Of a DNA stretch of 64,000 bases, positions 50,877 to 59,829 are shown in pieces (position 1 is the first letter of the stretch; every line of letters starts with the position of its first letter). A program made the position numbers and the translations under genes. Location of the stretch: NCBI GenBank assembly GCA_009774465.1, contig VSNT01000002.1:1-64000 (forward strand), read 5' to 3'. Under the pieces are notes generated by a model that made no database searches, was not told the origin of the DNA, and saw nothing but the letters and a program-made list of their open reading frames with translations. The stretch is from Lachnospiraceae bacterium (GTDB lineage Bacteria > Bacillota > Clostridia > Lachnospirales > Lachnospiraceae).

Positions 50877-52979
50877 CTAAGAAACAAAAATACAAACACT
50901 TCTGGCTCCAATTGTAACCCTGTTTTCCGGTAATCTGCTCATTCCCTGCTGTCCCGGTATAAACTCAGGCAAGTATCTGCCGCTGGTGTCAGCAGCCACA
51001 TACCAGACCTTTCCGCCCTGCAGGGAAGGCAGGAAGATTTCCTGATCCTCCCAGAAAACATTTATTGCAAGACAGACAATATCATCATGCCCGTTTCCCC
51101 TGTCATCTACTTCAACTCTTCCGGCATAAATCACACGAAGTACTTTACTGCCGGCATCTGTACCCATTACCTGAATTTCCGGCCATCCGCACCAACTGTT
51201 TCCTGAAAATTTGCGCAGCACAGGATGGGCATTCCGAAACGCTGTCATATATTTGCAAAATTCAAAATGGCTTTTGTTTTTCTTTAAATCCTCCCAATTA
51301 AGCCAGGAAATTTCATTATCCTGGCAGTAGGCATTGTTGTTGCCAAACTGGGTGTTAAGAAATTCATCCCCAGCATAAAACATAGGCGTTCCGCGGCTGC
51401 ACATCAGAACTGCAAAAGCATTCATGGCAAGACGTCTGCGCAAGGTAAGCACCTCCTCATTGTCGGTTTCTCCTTCCACACCGCAGTTCCAACTTCGATT
51501 GTCATTACAGCCATCCGTATTGTCCCATCCATTGGCTTCATTGTGCTTTTCATTATAAGAATATAAATCCCAAAGGGTAAATCCGTCGTGGCAGGTAAGG
51601 AAATTCACCGAAGCATTATTTCCTCTCCATACCGGATTGTAAATGTCCTTAGAGCCGGTAATCCTCTGCGCGGCAGTTTCCCACATGCCAAAATCCCCTT
51701 TCAGAAAATCACGCAGGTCATCACGATATTTACCATTCCATTCTGCCCAGCGGCTCCAGGAAGGAAAGCTTCCCACCTGATACAAACCGCCCGCATCCCA
51801 TGCTTCTGCAATCAGCTTCACATTTCCCAAAATCGGATCAAAAGCAAGGCTCTGCAAAAGGGGAGGCTTACTCATAGGCGAGCCATCCTCGTTCCGCCCA
51901 AGAATCGCCGCCAGATCAAACCGGAACCCATCCACATGATAAGCAGTTGTCCAGTATCTTAAACATTCCAGAATCATCTGATGCACAATCGGGTGATTGC
52001 AGTTTAAGGTATTACCGCAGCCGCTGAAATTATAATACTTTCCATCCGGCGTAAGCATATAATAAATATTGTTATCAAAGCCTTTGAAGGAAAAACAGGG
52101 ACCACACTCATTTCCTTCAGCAGTATGATTAAATACCACATCCAGAATACATTCAATTCCATTTTCATGGAGTTCACTGATCAGCTCTTTCAGTTCCGTA
52201 CCTTCTCTATTATATTCCGCCTTTGCCGTATAGCTTGTATTTGGTGCAAAAAAGGAAACTGTACTGTATCCCCAATAATTCATTACCGGTTTTCCATCTA
52301 TTTCACGGTAATCCCGCATCTCATCAAACTCAAAAATGGGCATCAATTCCACTGCATTGATTCCAAGTTCCTTTAAATAAGGAATCTTTTCCTTCAATCC
52401 TGCAAAGGTTCCCGGATAGGTAACGCCGGAAGAGAAATGCTTTGTAAACCCTCTTACATGCATCTCATAAATAATCAAATCCTCCATAGGAATCAGGGGT
52501 TGTCCAAAGGTTTTCCAGTCAAAGTCATCCTTCACCACCCTGGCTCTGTAATAATCCCCCTCCATCCGTGGTTCACCCCATATTCTCTGGCCTGTTACTG
52601 CCTTGGCATAAATATCCAGAAGAATGTGGTCTTTGTTAAACAAAAGCCCCACTTTGGGATCGTAAGGTCCGTCCATCCGGTAAGCATACTCAAAATCATA
52701 TACGTTAAGTCCGAACACGATCATAGAATATACCTTTCCAATTTTGTAAGTCTCCGGGAATTTAAGCACAGCAAATGGTTCCGCTTCCTCCCTTCTGAAC
52801 AAAAGCAGTTCGCAGGAAGTTGCGCCATAAGAATACACCGTAAAATTAACCCCGCAGGGAATTGCAGTGGCGCCATTCACCTCATACATTCCGGGGCGAA
52901 CCTCAAACCCGTTAATTACATCCATTGGTATCATATGGATTCTGCTGATAGGCGCAGCAAGCAGTTCTTCGTCTTTCAT
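50877..52979 (-). CDS. glgX: Glycogen debranching enzyme (GH13, GlgX/isoamylase type)
   Basis: A 700-residue GH13 protein that cleaves alpha-1,6 branches of glycogen or related glucans. The N-terminal CBM48-type domain (about 15-135) is followed by the catalytic barrel with VFNHTAEGN, the nucleophile in VDGFRFDLA near residue 355, the acid in LIAEAWDAGGLY near 390 and the aspartate in LTCHDGFTLWD. The C-terminal all-beta domain ends in GARSVCIFVS. Length is normal. It is first in the minus-strand run that continues with the radical SAM gene 12 bases later. Confidence 0.92.
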   Translation of the reverse strand: MKDEELLAAPISRIHMIPMDVINGFEVRPGMYEVNGATAIPCGVNFTVYSYGATSCELLLFRREEAEPFAVLKFPETYKIGKVYSMIVFGLNVYDFEYAYRMDGPYDPKVGLLFNKDHILLDIYAKAVTGQRIWGEPRMEGDYYRARVVKDDFDWKTFGQPLIPMEDLIIYEMHVRGFTKHFSSGVTYPGTFAGLKEKIPYLKELGINAVELMPIFEFDEMRDYREIDGKPVMNYWGYSTVSFFAPNTSYTAKAEYNREGTELKELISELHENGIECILDVVFNHTAEGNECGPCFSFKGFDNNIYYMLTPDGKYYNFSGCGNTLNCNHPIVHQMILECLRYWTTAYHVDGFRFDLAAILGRNEDGSPMSKPPLLQSLAFDPILGNVKLIAEAWDAGGLYQVGSFPSWSRWAEWNGKYRDDLRDFLKGDFGMWETAAQRITGSKDIYNPVWRGNNASVNFLTCHDGFTLWDLYSYNEKHNEANGWDNTDGCNDNRSWNCGVEGETDNEEVLTLRRRLAMNAFAVLMCSRGTPMFYAGDEFLNTQFGNNNAYCQDNEISWLNWEDLKKNKSHFEFCKYMTAFRNAHPVLRKFSGNSWCGWPEIQVMGTDAGSKVLRVIYAGRVEVDDRGNGHDDIVCLAINVFWEDQEIFLPSLQGGKVWYVAADTSGRYLPEFIPGQQGMSRLPENRVTIGARSVCIFVS

Positions 52980-53074
52980 CTTACGTTTCTCCCTATTGTA
53001 ATTTTTTAAATATATTTTCTGTTAAACTGGTAATATTATAACACATCATGGAGAAAGATTTTATAGCTTTCGTC

Positions 53075-54310
53075 TTATTTTACTTCCAGTTTTCTAAAAA
53101 GACCGGCTGCCAAAAGCCCTACTGCGCATACGAGAACACCTGTTGGAATCAAAACAAGATAAGCTGCATCTTTAAATCTGTCAAAAAGAAAACCATACAC
53201 AATCTGCCCTATAGGCTGGACGCACAGTGTAATCATGGATGTATAAGCCATAACTTTGCCAATCAAATGATTGGGTGTCCTTTGCTGTATAAGTGAAACA
53301 GCAAAAATGGAAAAGATACTGATCGCTGTCTGCATACCAAAAAATGAAACAATATTAATTACATATTTTGTAACAGAGTCTATGGGACAAAGAAAGGCAA
53401 TTCCTGCCGGAATCATAAAAAGGCCAATAGAGGAAAGCATAATTGACAATCTGCCTGTTTTTAGTTTTCCCGTAAGAAGTCCGGCACCAATGCTTCCTAA
53501 AATTACCGCAACAGCTAATGTACTTTCCGCAGCGCCATAATATCCTGCACCCAGCTCCAAAGTTATTCTGACAATATAAGGCAGACCGACTATGATAATG
53601 CCCATTACAAAAAACCTGGAAAGAGCAGTTACTAATAAAAGCCTGGAAATCTCCTCCTGTTCTTTAAAAATAAAACGCATACTTGCCAAAAAGTCCTGCC
53701 TGATAATAGATAATATGCCTTCCGTACTGTGTATCTGCTGCTGATTTAACTTTATAAAGCATTCCAATAAAGCAGTAATGAAAAAGCATCCAACACTTGC
53801 ATACATAACAGGCTGTAAACCAAAGCCGGCATATAACACTCCGCCCAGCACCGGCCCGATCAAACAGGACAGGGACGCAGCCTGATTTACCACTGCATTT
53901 CCTTTGATAATATTTTCACCTTCCAGCATAGTGGGAATACATGCCTGTACCGTGGGCGTTTCAAATGCCCCCAAAATGGAAAGTATCATCAACAGTATGC
54001 TGATTACTATAAGCTCATTTCCCTGGTGTAAGGAAAAAGCCGCTCCAAAAACAGCAAAGCCTGTCAGCGCATCCAGTGCCACCATAATGTTTCTCCGGTC
54101 CGCCCTGTCTGCAAGAATTCCTCCCAGTGGAGAAAATATAATTGTGGGAATCGTTGCAGCGGACAATATTCCGGCAAATATCGCCGCCGAACCAATTATA
54201 TCAAGCACATACATAGATAGAGCAAGCTTTAAAATGGAATTTCCAAACAGGCTCATCACCTGCCCTAAAATGAGAAGTACAAAATTTTTTGAAAACAACT
54301 TTTGCTTCAT
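53075..54310 (-). CDS. MFS transporter
   Basis: A 411-residue, twelve-helix major facilitator transporter. The loop between helices 2 and 3 carries GGILADRADRRNIM, the family motif, and the middle has a short cytoplasmic linker. The group (enterobactin/multidrug-type) exports drugs or siderophores. It overlaps the end of its TetR regulator gene by four bases. Confidence 0.92.
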   Translation of the reverse strand: MKQKLFSKNFVLLILGQVMSLFGNSILKLALSMYVLDIIGSAAIFAGILSAATIPTIIFSPLGGILADRADRRNIMVALDALTGFAVFGAAFSLHQGNELIVISILLMILSILGAFETPTVQACIPTMLEGENIIKGNAVVNQAASLSCLIGPVLGGVLYAGFGLQPVMYASVGCFFITALLECFIKLNQQQIHSTEGILSIIRQDFLASMRFIFKEQEEISRLLLVTALSRFFVMGIIIVGLPYIVRITLELGAGYYGAAESTLAVAVILGSIGAGLLTGKLKTGRLSIMLSSIGLFMIPAGIAFLCPIDSVTKYVINIVSFFGMQTAISIFSIFAVSLIQQRTPNHLIGKVMAYTSMITLCVQPIGQIVYGFLFDRFKDAAYLVLIPTGVLVCAVGLLAAGLFRKLEVK

Positions 54311-54966
54311 GTTCTTTTTCCCTCCTTTTCCGAAAGATCAGCCATGAGCTTTTCTGTAAATGCTGTCATTTCATCATCGAAAACAGGCAGTCCCATGTGG
54401 GCTAATACTTCCATCACAAAACGGTATTTATGACGCATTTCTTCTTCCGTTGCAGGAAACACCGATGGCAGAAGCCAAAAATTAATTAAGGGCAAAAGCT
54501 CAGAAAGTTCCTTTGTATACTCTGTCCTGATGGAACCGTCTCCTTTTCCTTCCATAAGCAGTTCAAACCATAAAGGCGTCAGAACCCGCCTGTTTTCTTC
54601 AATTGCCACTGACAGAATATGGGGATCTTTTAAAATGGAAACGGCCTGCATATTTATACTGTTACGCTTTTCATCCGACCTGTTTTGCACAAGCAATTCC
54701 CTTATCTTCTGCAAACCATTTAAATCCTTTCGCTTTCTGACAGCCTCAAAAGGGTTGTTTTGAAAAAACAGTTGATTTCCCAATCTGTGCATAATTTCTT
54801 CTTTGCTTTCAAAAAAGCGGTAAAACATCCCTTTCGCCCCGCCTGCCATGTTCATAATATCTGAAACCGAAGTTTCCTCATATCCTTTTTGTAAAAACAA
54901 CTTCTGTGCAGCATCCAGAATTTCTTTTTCCCATTCCTCTGGTGTTTTTTTAACCGGTCTTGCCAA
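54307..54966 (-). CDS. TetR/AcrR family regulator
   Basis: A 219-residue repressor. The N-terminal helix-turn-helix (about 8-58) reads EILDAAQKLFLQKGYEETSVSDI then GAKGMFYRFFESKEEIMHRLG. The C-terminal ligand domain is variable. It lies in one operon with the MFS gene behind a palindromic operator at 55001-55013, so it likely represses both until an effector binds. Confidence 0.94.
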   Translation of the reverse strand: MARPVKKTPEEWEKEILDAAQKLFLQKGYEETSVSDIMNMAGGAKGMFYRFFESKEEIMHRLGNQLFFQNNPFEAVRKRKDLNGLQKIRELLVQNRSDEKRNSINMQAVSILKDPHILSVAIEENRRVLTPLWFELLMEGKGDGSIRTEYTKELSELLPLINFWLLPSVFPATEEEMRHKYRFVMEVLAHMGLPVFDDEMTAFTEKLMADLSEKEGKRT

Positions 54967-55000
54967 TTCTTCTTATCCTCCCTGTTTACAAAATAATTAA

Positions 55001-55048
55001 TGACCATTGGTCAATAATTATTATACCTTTATTATTTGTTTAGCACAA
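55001..55048 (-). promoter_or_regulatory. Promoter with TetR operator
   Basis: Minus-strand promoter TTGTGC (55048-55043), a 17-base spacer and TATAAT (55025-55020). Just downstream lies the palindrome TGACCATTGGTCA (55001-55013), with AATTA/TAATT extending it on both sides. A TetR dimer bound there would cover the transcription start. Confidence 0.78.
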
Positions 55049-55087
55049 TAGAGCCCGGGAATTTTTTATAGAAATTTTTGCATGGAA

Positions 55088-55708
55088 TTATGATTTCATT
55101 TTCACTGGCAGAAATTTTTCATAGATTTTTATAATACGTCCAAGACAAAATGCCGACAGTACCGTTCCAATCCCAATTCCATATAATTTCGTATGATTCA
55201 TGAGACATAAAAGAACGCTGATGATCACCATAGAAATATCAAAGGTATTTTTCACTGTGGAAAAAGCAAGAGAAAACACCTCTGAAATAGTTTTAACAAT
55301 CCCGTCAGTGGGCGTTAATACAACATCCGTTTTTACACAAAGGTAAACTCCCATTGCTGTAACAAACATGGTTAATGAAAACAAAAGCAGCCGCAGCAAA
55401 ACAGAAAAATCCATATTGGGAATAAGGAAATCATATAGATCAGTTAAAAAGCCAAATGCAAAAGAAAGAGGCACCTCCAGAAGATAAGGCAGTGTCACTT
55501 TTTTCGATAAGATGCACTGTGCAAGCACAAATAATAAATAGCAGATAATAGATGCTGTTCCCAAAGAAATTTTGTAAATTTCAGAGATTGCATACATGAC
55601 AGAGCTGAATGCCGCCACCCCTAAATCAAATCGGATATTCAACACTATCGCCGCGGCAATCAAATTCAAGCCAAGAAAGTATAATAATAGTCGTTTCACA
55701 GTTTTCAC
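55088..55708 (-). CDS. YczE/YitT-type membrane protein
   Basis: A 206-residue protein with five membrane helices. The repeated GVAAFSSVMYAISEIYKISLG and TDGIVKTISEVF fit the YczE/YyaS family (DUF6198-type). Members are of unknown function, sometimes linked to non-ribosomal peptide or stress genes. It stands alone between the TetR and upp genes. Confidence 0.82.
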   Translation of the reverse strand: MKTVKRLLLYFLGLNLIAAAIVLNIRFDLGVAAFSSVMYAISEIYKISLGTASIICYLLFVLAQCILSKKVTLPYLLEVPLSFAFGFLTDLYDFLIPNMDFSVLLRLLLFSLTMFVTAMGVYLCVKTDVVLTPTDGIVKTISEVFSLAFSTVKNTFDISMVIISVLLCLMNHTKLYGIGIGTVLSAFCLGRIIKIYEKFLPVKMKS

Positions 55709-55889
55709 CTTTTATCCCCTAATTTAGTTCCTTATTATAGTACCTATAGTTCTAATTCAGAATTTATTATACAAGTTCATCCGTCCTTTGCCAATGGATT
55801 TCCTGAAAATAACTTGTACAGGGAAAGCGAATAGTATAAAATAAATAAGAAATGACAGAAAAGATTTATTGGGGAAGGGCACAGTTAAA

Positions 55890-56519
55890 ATGGAAAATGT
55901 ATTTATTATGGAGCATCCGTTGATTCAGCATAAAATCTCTCAGCTTAGAGATATTAACACAGGAACCAACGAGTTCAGACAATGTATTGAAGAGATTGCC
56001 ATGTTAATGGGGTACGAAGCACTTAGGGATTTGCCTCTGGAAAATGTAGAAGTGCAGACTCCTATTGAAAAATGTATGACACCAAAAATAGCAGGAAAAA
56101 AACTGGCAGTAGTTCCTATTTTACGGGCAGGACTTGGCATGGTAAATGGGATATTGGCGCTGGTTCCCAGTGCCAAAGTAGGACATATCGGACTTTACAG
56201 GGATCCTAAAACCCATGAACCGCATGAATATTACTGTAAGCTTCCTGAGCCTATCAGTCAAAGAACTATCGTGGTCGTAGATCCCATGCTGGCTACCGGC
56301 GGTTCCGGTTCCGAAGCAATTAATTTTATTAAACAGCATGGCGGTATAAACATTAAATTTATGTGTATTATTGCAGCGCCGGAAGGCTTAGATCGTCTGC
56401 GCAGGGATCATCCTGATATTCAGATTTATGTAGGGCATTTAGACCGTTGTCTGAACGAGAATGCTTATATCTGCCCTGGTTTGGGTGATGCAGGAGACCG
56501 GATATTTGGAACGAAGTGA
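55890..56519 (+). CDS. upp: Uracil phosphoribosyltransferase
   Basis: Salvages uracil with PRPP to form UMP. A 209-residue protein with the start [19 protein letters not shown]-binding loop [11 protein letters not shown], and uracil-binding [20 protein letters not shown] then DAGDRIFGT at the end. The ATG at 55890 follows GGGAAGGG; the preceding TTG at 55869 is not needed. Its stop codon TGA lies inside a short copy of the interspersed repeat at 56514-56537, so the repeat borders the coding end. Confidence 0.97.
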   Translation: MENVFIMEHPLIQHKISQLRDINTGTNEFRQCIEEIAMLMGYEALRDLPLENVEVQTPIEKCMTPKIAGKKLAVVPILRAGLGMVNGILALVPSAKVGHIGLYRDPKTHEPHEYYCKLPEPISQRTIVVVDPMLATGGSGSEAINFIKQHGGINIKFMCIIAAPEGLDRLRRDHPDIQIYVGHLDRCLNENAYICPGLGDAGDRIFGTK

Positions 56520-56537
56520 AATACCCCGCGGGAATAA
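56514..56537. repeat. Collapsed copy of the 10.2 kb interspersed repeat
   Basis: AAGTGAAATACCCCGC (56514-56529) equals the reverse complement of 10310-10295, and CGCGGGAATAAA that follows equals the reverse complement of the other end of that element (about 10213-10224). About 70 bases between are missing, joined at a CGC microhomology. The upp stop codon is within it. Confidence 0.6.
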
Positions 56538-56550
56538 AATATGGAATATC

Positions 56551-56581
56551 AGCTCATCAAACATTTTTCATTTGATGAGCT
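56551..56581. terminator. Bidirectional terminator between upp and the C45 gene
   Basis: AGCTCATCAAA (56551-56561) pairs with TTTGATGAGCT (56571-56581) around a 9-base loop. T-rich sequence follows on the plus strand. The stop codon of the convergent C45 gene lies in the loop. Confidence 0.75.
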
Positions 56582-57644
56582 GTTCCTGTTTCTTCAACAT
56601 GCGCTGTTTTATATCACGCAGTCTGTTATCACTGATAAATTTCTTTTTTCTTGGATCACCCTCCGCACGCCAGATGGCTAAACTTTCCAAATCAAATATA
56701 GAACTCCAAACTGTTTCAAAATCCGGCTCATTGTCATATTGGCACATAAAACCATAGTCCCCTTTTAAAAGCCGCCTGGTAGTTTCAATGTAGTCGTCTC
56801 TTATCTGTCCAGAAGTAAAACTGTCTATAACTACTTTATAGCGTTTGTGGGAATTATAATCGTTCCCGTTTGCATCATCATACGTTCTCATCTCATCAGA
56901 TGTAAAGCTGTTGACGGTACAAACGATACTGCCATTTTCAAAATTTTCTGCTTCCCGAATCCTTTTGAGAGTTGGTGTGCATTCAACTACTACCATATTG
57001 CCTTTTTTATCCGCAAGTAAAATATTACAGTTAGAAGCCACTGGCAAATCCATAAGCAGGGAAACTGCCTGCTTTGTATCATCCGCCTTTTCAAGCAGAT
57101 ATCGTACAATAAAGCATGAATTAAATCCTGCCTGTATCTTTTTAAGGTCCGTCATCACAAATGTCATGGCTACAGCAAGACCGTGTTCGTTCAGTCCTTC
57201 TTCTCCATTGATAAAAGAAGATGTAGTAATTTGAAATCTGTTTCCATTCTTCGGCGCATAGATTTCACTCTTACATCCTTCACGCAAAAAAGTCGGCAAA
57301 TCATTATTTCTGCCATATATTATTTTATCATTTTGTGAGTAGGCAAAAGCAGTGCATCCACGAATCTCAACAGGAAAATTGTTTTCCAGGTTATACATGC
57401 AGCAGCCCATACACAACATCCAGGAAGCAAACTGCAGATAGTCCGCTCCTATGGTATCGCTCACGCCTCTTATTTCCCCGCATACTTCCGGGAAAAATTT
57501 TCTTAATATCTTCTCACTTTGCTTTCCATGTTCCAATTGAAAATCATCTAGCAGAAGTGGGAAATACAACTTTGCGTTTTTTAATATTCTTCCGCGCTTC
57601 ACGCCCATCTCATAGTGATCACCTTTAAGCCTTAAATGATACAT
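56568..57644 (-). CDS. C45 family autoproteolytic acyltransferase/hydrolase
   Basis: A 358-residue Ntn-type hydrolase of the acyl-CoA:6-aminopenicillanic acid acyltransferase-like group. The probable nucleophile is Cys97 in EIRGCTAFAYS, revealed by cleavage before it. The following NDLPTF, INGEEGLNEHGLAVAMTF and CTVNSFTSDEMR are family-like. Members can hydrolyse or transfer acyl groups from amides; the substrate here is unknown. It ends in the terminator shared with upp. Confidence 0.85.
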   Translation of the reverse strand: MYHLRLKGDHYEMGVKRGRILKNAKLYFPLLLDDFQLEHGKQSEKILRKFFPEVCGEIRGVSDTIGADYLQFASWMLCMGCCMYNLENNFPVEIRGCTAFAYSQNDKIIYGRNNDLPTFLREGCKSEIYAPKNGNRFQITTSSFINGEEGLNEHGLAVAMTFVMTDLKKIQAGFNSCFIVRYLLEKADDTKQAVSLLMDLPVASNCNILLADKKGNMVVVECTPTLKRIREAENFENGSIVCTVNSFTSDEMRTYDDANGNDYNSHKRYKVVIDSFTSGQIRDDYIETTRRLLKGDYGFMCQYDNEPDFETVWSSIFDLESLAIWRAEGDPRKKKFISDNRLRDIKQRMLKKQEQLIK

Positions 57645-57702
57645 CTCCTGTTCATCCTCCTTTTTGTATGAACAGTATATCTGAATAAAAAATTTGTTTC
57701 AA

Positions 57703-58200
57703 TTACTTTCTTAATAAATCCTCTAATATCATTTCATCTTCCATTTTCACAAATCCATATTTTTCATACAATGGCCGCCCCATCTGTGTTGCCTCCAGGG
57801 TAATCTGGACAATTCCCCGCTTTTTTGCTTCTTTCACCAGTAAATCCAGTGTATGATACGCAATGCCCTTTCTACGATATTTGGGAGCAGTATACATATT
57901 CATAATATAAGCTTTTTGACCGCTTGTATTATGATAAGTCGGCATAACCCTGTAAAAGCTTACGCCGCCTGCCCCAATAAATTTTCCATTATCATATACC
58001 AGATATGCAATGTGCACACCAGTTTCCAATGCGCTTTTATAATACTCACGGGACTGCTTTTCCACCTCAGACATATCCACGTCATCAGATAACTTATTAG
58101 CCGCCCGCAAAACAATCGTTCTGGTCCTCACCAATTCTTCCATATCTTCCACTGTTGCTTTTTTATACTCATACATAATCTCTGTAAAATCCTTTTCCAT
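57703..58200 (-). CDS. GNAT family N-acetyltransferase
   Basis: A 165-residue acetyltransferase with the acetyl-CoA motif YTAPKYRRKGIAYHTLDLL and the C-terminal YEKYGFVKMEDEMILE. The N-terminal ATVEDMEELVRTR is standard. ATG at 58200 is five bases after the preceding gene's stop; a further start at MYEYKKATV is possible. It ends the O-acetylation operon, though its substrate is unknown. Confidence 0.88.
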   Translation of the reverse strand: MEKDFTEIMYEYKKATVEDMEELVRTRTIVLRAANKLSDDVDMSEVEKQSREYYKSALETGVHIAYLVYDNGKFIGAGGVSFYRVMPTYHNTSGQKAYIMNMYTAPKYRRKGIAYHTLDLLVKEAKKRGIVQITLEATQMGRPLYEKYGFVKMEDEMILEDLLRK

Positions 58201-58205
58201 ACTTT

Positions 58206-59801
58206 TTACGTCCCGTTTAAAATATTCTGCATCTCTGACGAAATCCCCGGCATAAACACATAATTTCGTTCCGTAAGCAAAACAACAATACAATCTGCCG
58301 CCCTGATGGCATTTATGGCATTGGTATTATTCAGATCTCCCGGATACTTATATTTGATCAGTGTACAACTGCTAAAATCCTTTTGCAAAAACAATCCGGC
58401 ATATATTCTGAAAGAATCTCCCACTACCACAAGATTACATGGTTTTCCCGAAGGCGATGAAGCACTGTAAAAAACCTGCCCCGGATCACCACCTGCTACA
58501 ACACTCGCCTGTACATCCGCTTTGTAGCCGATGGAATAATTCACATCTCCTCCATAGTCCGCCGCACTTAAATTGCCAAGACCTATAAGATCACCGATTT
58601 CCTGCGCAGACATACTGAACCTTTCCGTACTCACACTGCTTAAGCTGGTCACCGGCATACCCATCAAAGCGTACAAAGACTGCACTCCCACAAAGGCACC
58701 TGCATAATTCCAATGGGTATCCGTCCGGAAATACACCTGATAGTTCTCCTTTGCAGCAAGCAGCTCCTGTAACGGATAGGCAACTTTAAGATTTGTGTTT
58801 GCATGAATATAATCCACCAGGCGCTGTTCCCTTTTATAGCTGTCATAAATGGTAATATCCGGCATTTTCTCGAAATAGACCTGTTCCTTATTCGGCGGTA
58901 TTAAAAAGTACAAACTCTTTCCCGTGGCATCGCAGCTTTGCTGCAGCGCCTGCATATCAGCCACATATCCTGTTAACTGCGCCTCATTAAACACATTGCT
59001 TCCCTGATAGTCTTCCAGACTATTCTCCAGCATGAAGAACAGCCATTTATCGCTGCCCTCTATCACAGAATCATTGTGTATCTTCGGCATCAGATAAGCG
59101 GCATCTTCGTTTACCAGAGCCGCCGCTTCCTCCGCCTTGACTTCTCCCTCTATTTCTTCCCCTTCTGTTTCTTTCCCCTCTGTCTTTTCTCCTTCTGTTC
59201 CTTCTCCTTCTGTTCCTTCTCCTTCTGCTTCTTTCCCCTCTGTCTTATCTCCTTCTGTTTCTTCTCCTTCTGTACCTTTTCCGTCTGTTTCAACTGTTTC
59301 TGCAGATGTCTCCTGTTCTTTCAGCCCACCGTCCTTCACAGAATCTTTTTCTTCCTCAGCTGTCGTTTCTTCTGCTGCTTCCTGTTTTGTATCCGCGGCC
59401 GCCAGAACTTCCTGCTGCTTGGTATTTTCCGTCATTCCCTGCAAAGTCGTCGGTTCCTCTACCGCCGGTTCGACACCCCTGTGTACAAGCTTTGCCAGAT
59501 AGGGTACCACCAAAATATCATAGTTTCCTTCCATAAAAGAGTTCATTTCACGATTTGCCGATATAATCACTGATCTGAAAGGCAGTCTGTCGTTATAATA
59601 CTCCTCCACCTCCTGCATATACGTCATGCTGAAAGTCTCAGGAAAAGCTGCCTTATTACGGTTTTCACCCAGATCATAGTCAAGCGTCCCCTGGCTGTCG
59701 GACAGCGTCGTGCTGACGCAGAGCCACAAAGCCGAGGGCAGAACCAACACCGCCATAAATACAGCAATATTTACAACTGCAAAAATTTTGTCTTTTTTCA
59801 T
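58206..59801 (-). CDS. DHHW/AlgX-like protein with acidic repeat, O-acetylation partner
   Basis: A 531-residue protein with one N-terminal membrane helix and an extracytoplasmic part. It resembles AlgX/AlgJ or DHHW proteins: DTHWNYAGAFVGVQSLY carries the motif aspartate and histidine, and VVGDSFRIYAG holds the GDS-type serine. Residues about 120-222 are a disordered Glu/Gly/Thr/Lys linker with repeated TEGE and KTEGE units. It follows the MBOAT gene by 28 bases; the pair is expected to add acetyl groups to a cell-surface polysaccharide. The repeat may vary in length between strains. Confidence 0.85.
   Translation of the reverse strand: MKKDKIFAVVNIAVFMAVLVLPSALWLCVSTTLSDSQGTLDYDLGENRNKAAFPETFSMTYMQEVEEYYNDRLPFRSVIISANREMNSFMEGNYDILVVPYLAKLVHRGVEPAVEEPTTLQGMTENTKQQEVLAAADTKQEAAEETTAEEEKDSVKDGGLKEQETSAETVETDGKGTEGEETEGDKTEGKEAEGEGTEGEGTEGEKTEGKETEGEEIEGEVKAEEAAALVNEDAAYLMPKIHNDSVIEGSDKWLFFMLENSLEDYQGSNVFNEAQLTGYVADMQALQQSCDATGKSLYFLIPPNKEQVYFEKMPDITIYDSYKREQRLVDYIHANTNLKVAYPLQELLAAKENYQVYFRTDTHWNYAGAFVGVQSLYALMGMPVTSLSSVSTERFSMSAQEIGDLIGLGNLSAADYGGDVNYSIGYKADVQASVVAGGDPGQVFYSASSPSGKPCNLVVVGDSFRIYAGLFLQKDFSSCTLIKYKYPGDLNNTNAINAIRAADCIVVLLTERNYVFMPGISSEMQNILNGT
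59146..59300. repeat. Tandem degenerate repeat inside the DHHW gene
   Basis: On the plus strand units of about 15 bases with the core CCTTCTGTTCCTTCT recur, encoding TEGE/KTEGE units on the minus strand. Imperfect in-frame repeats of this kind change length by slippage. Confidence 0.75.
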
Positions 59802-59829
59802 AGCTTAAATCGTGCCTTTCTCTACATCT

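Noticed and set aside
59137-59502. Plus-strand ORF of 121 codons with Ser/Pro repeats
   Set aside because: It is the shadow of the TEGE repeat in the DHHW gene on the other strand; no ribosome site and no family.
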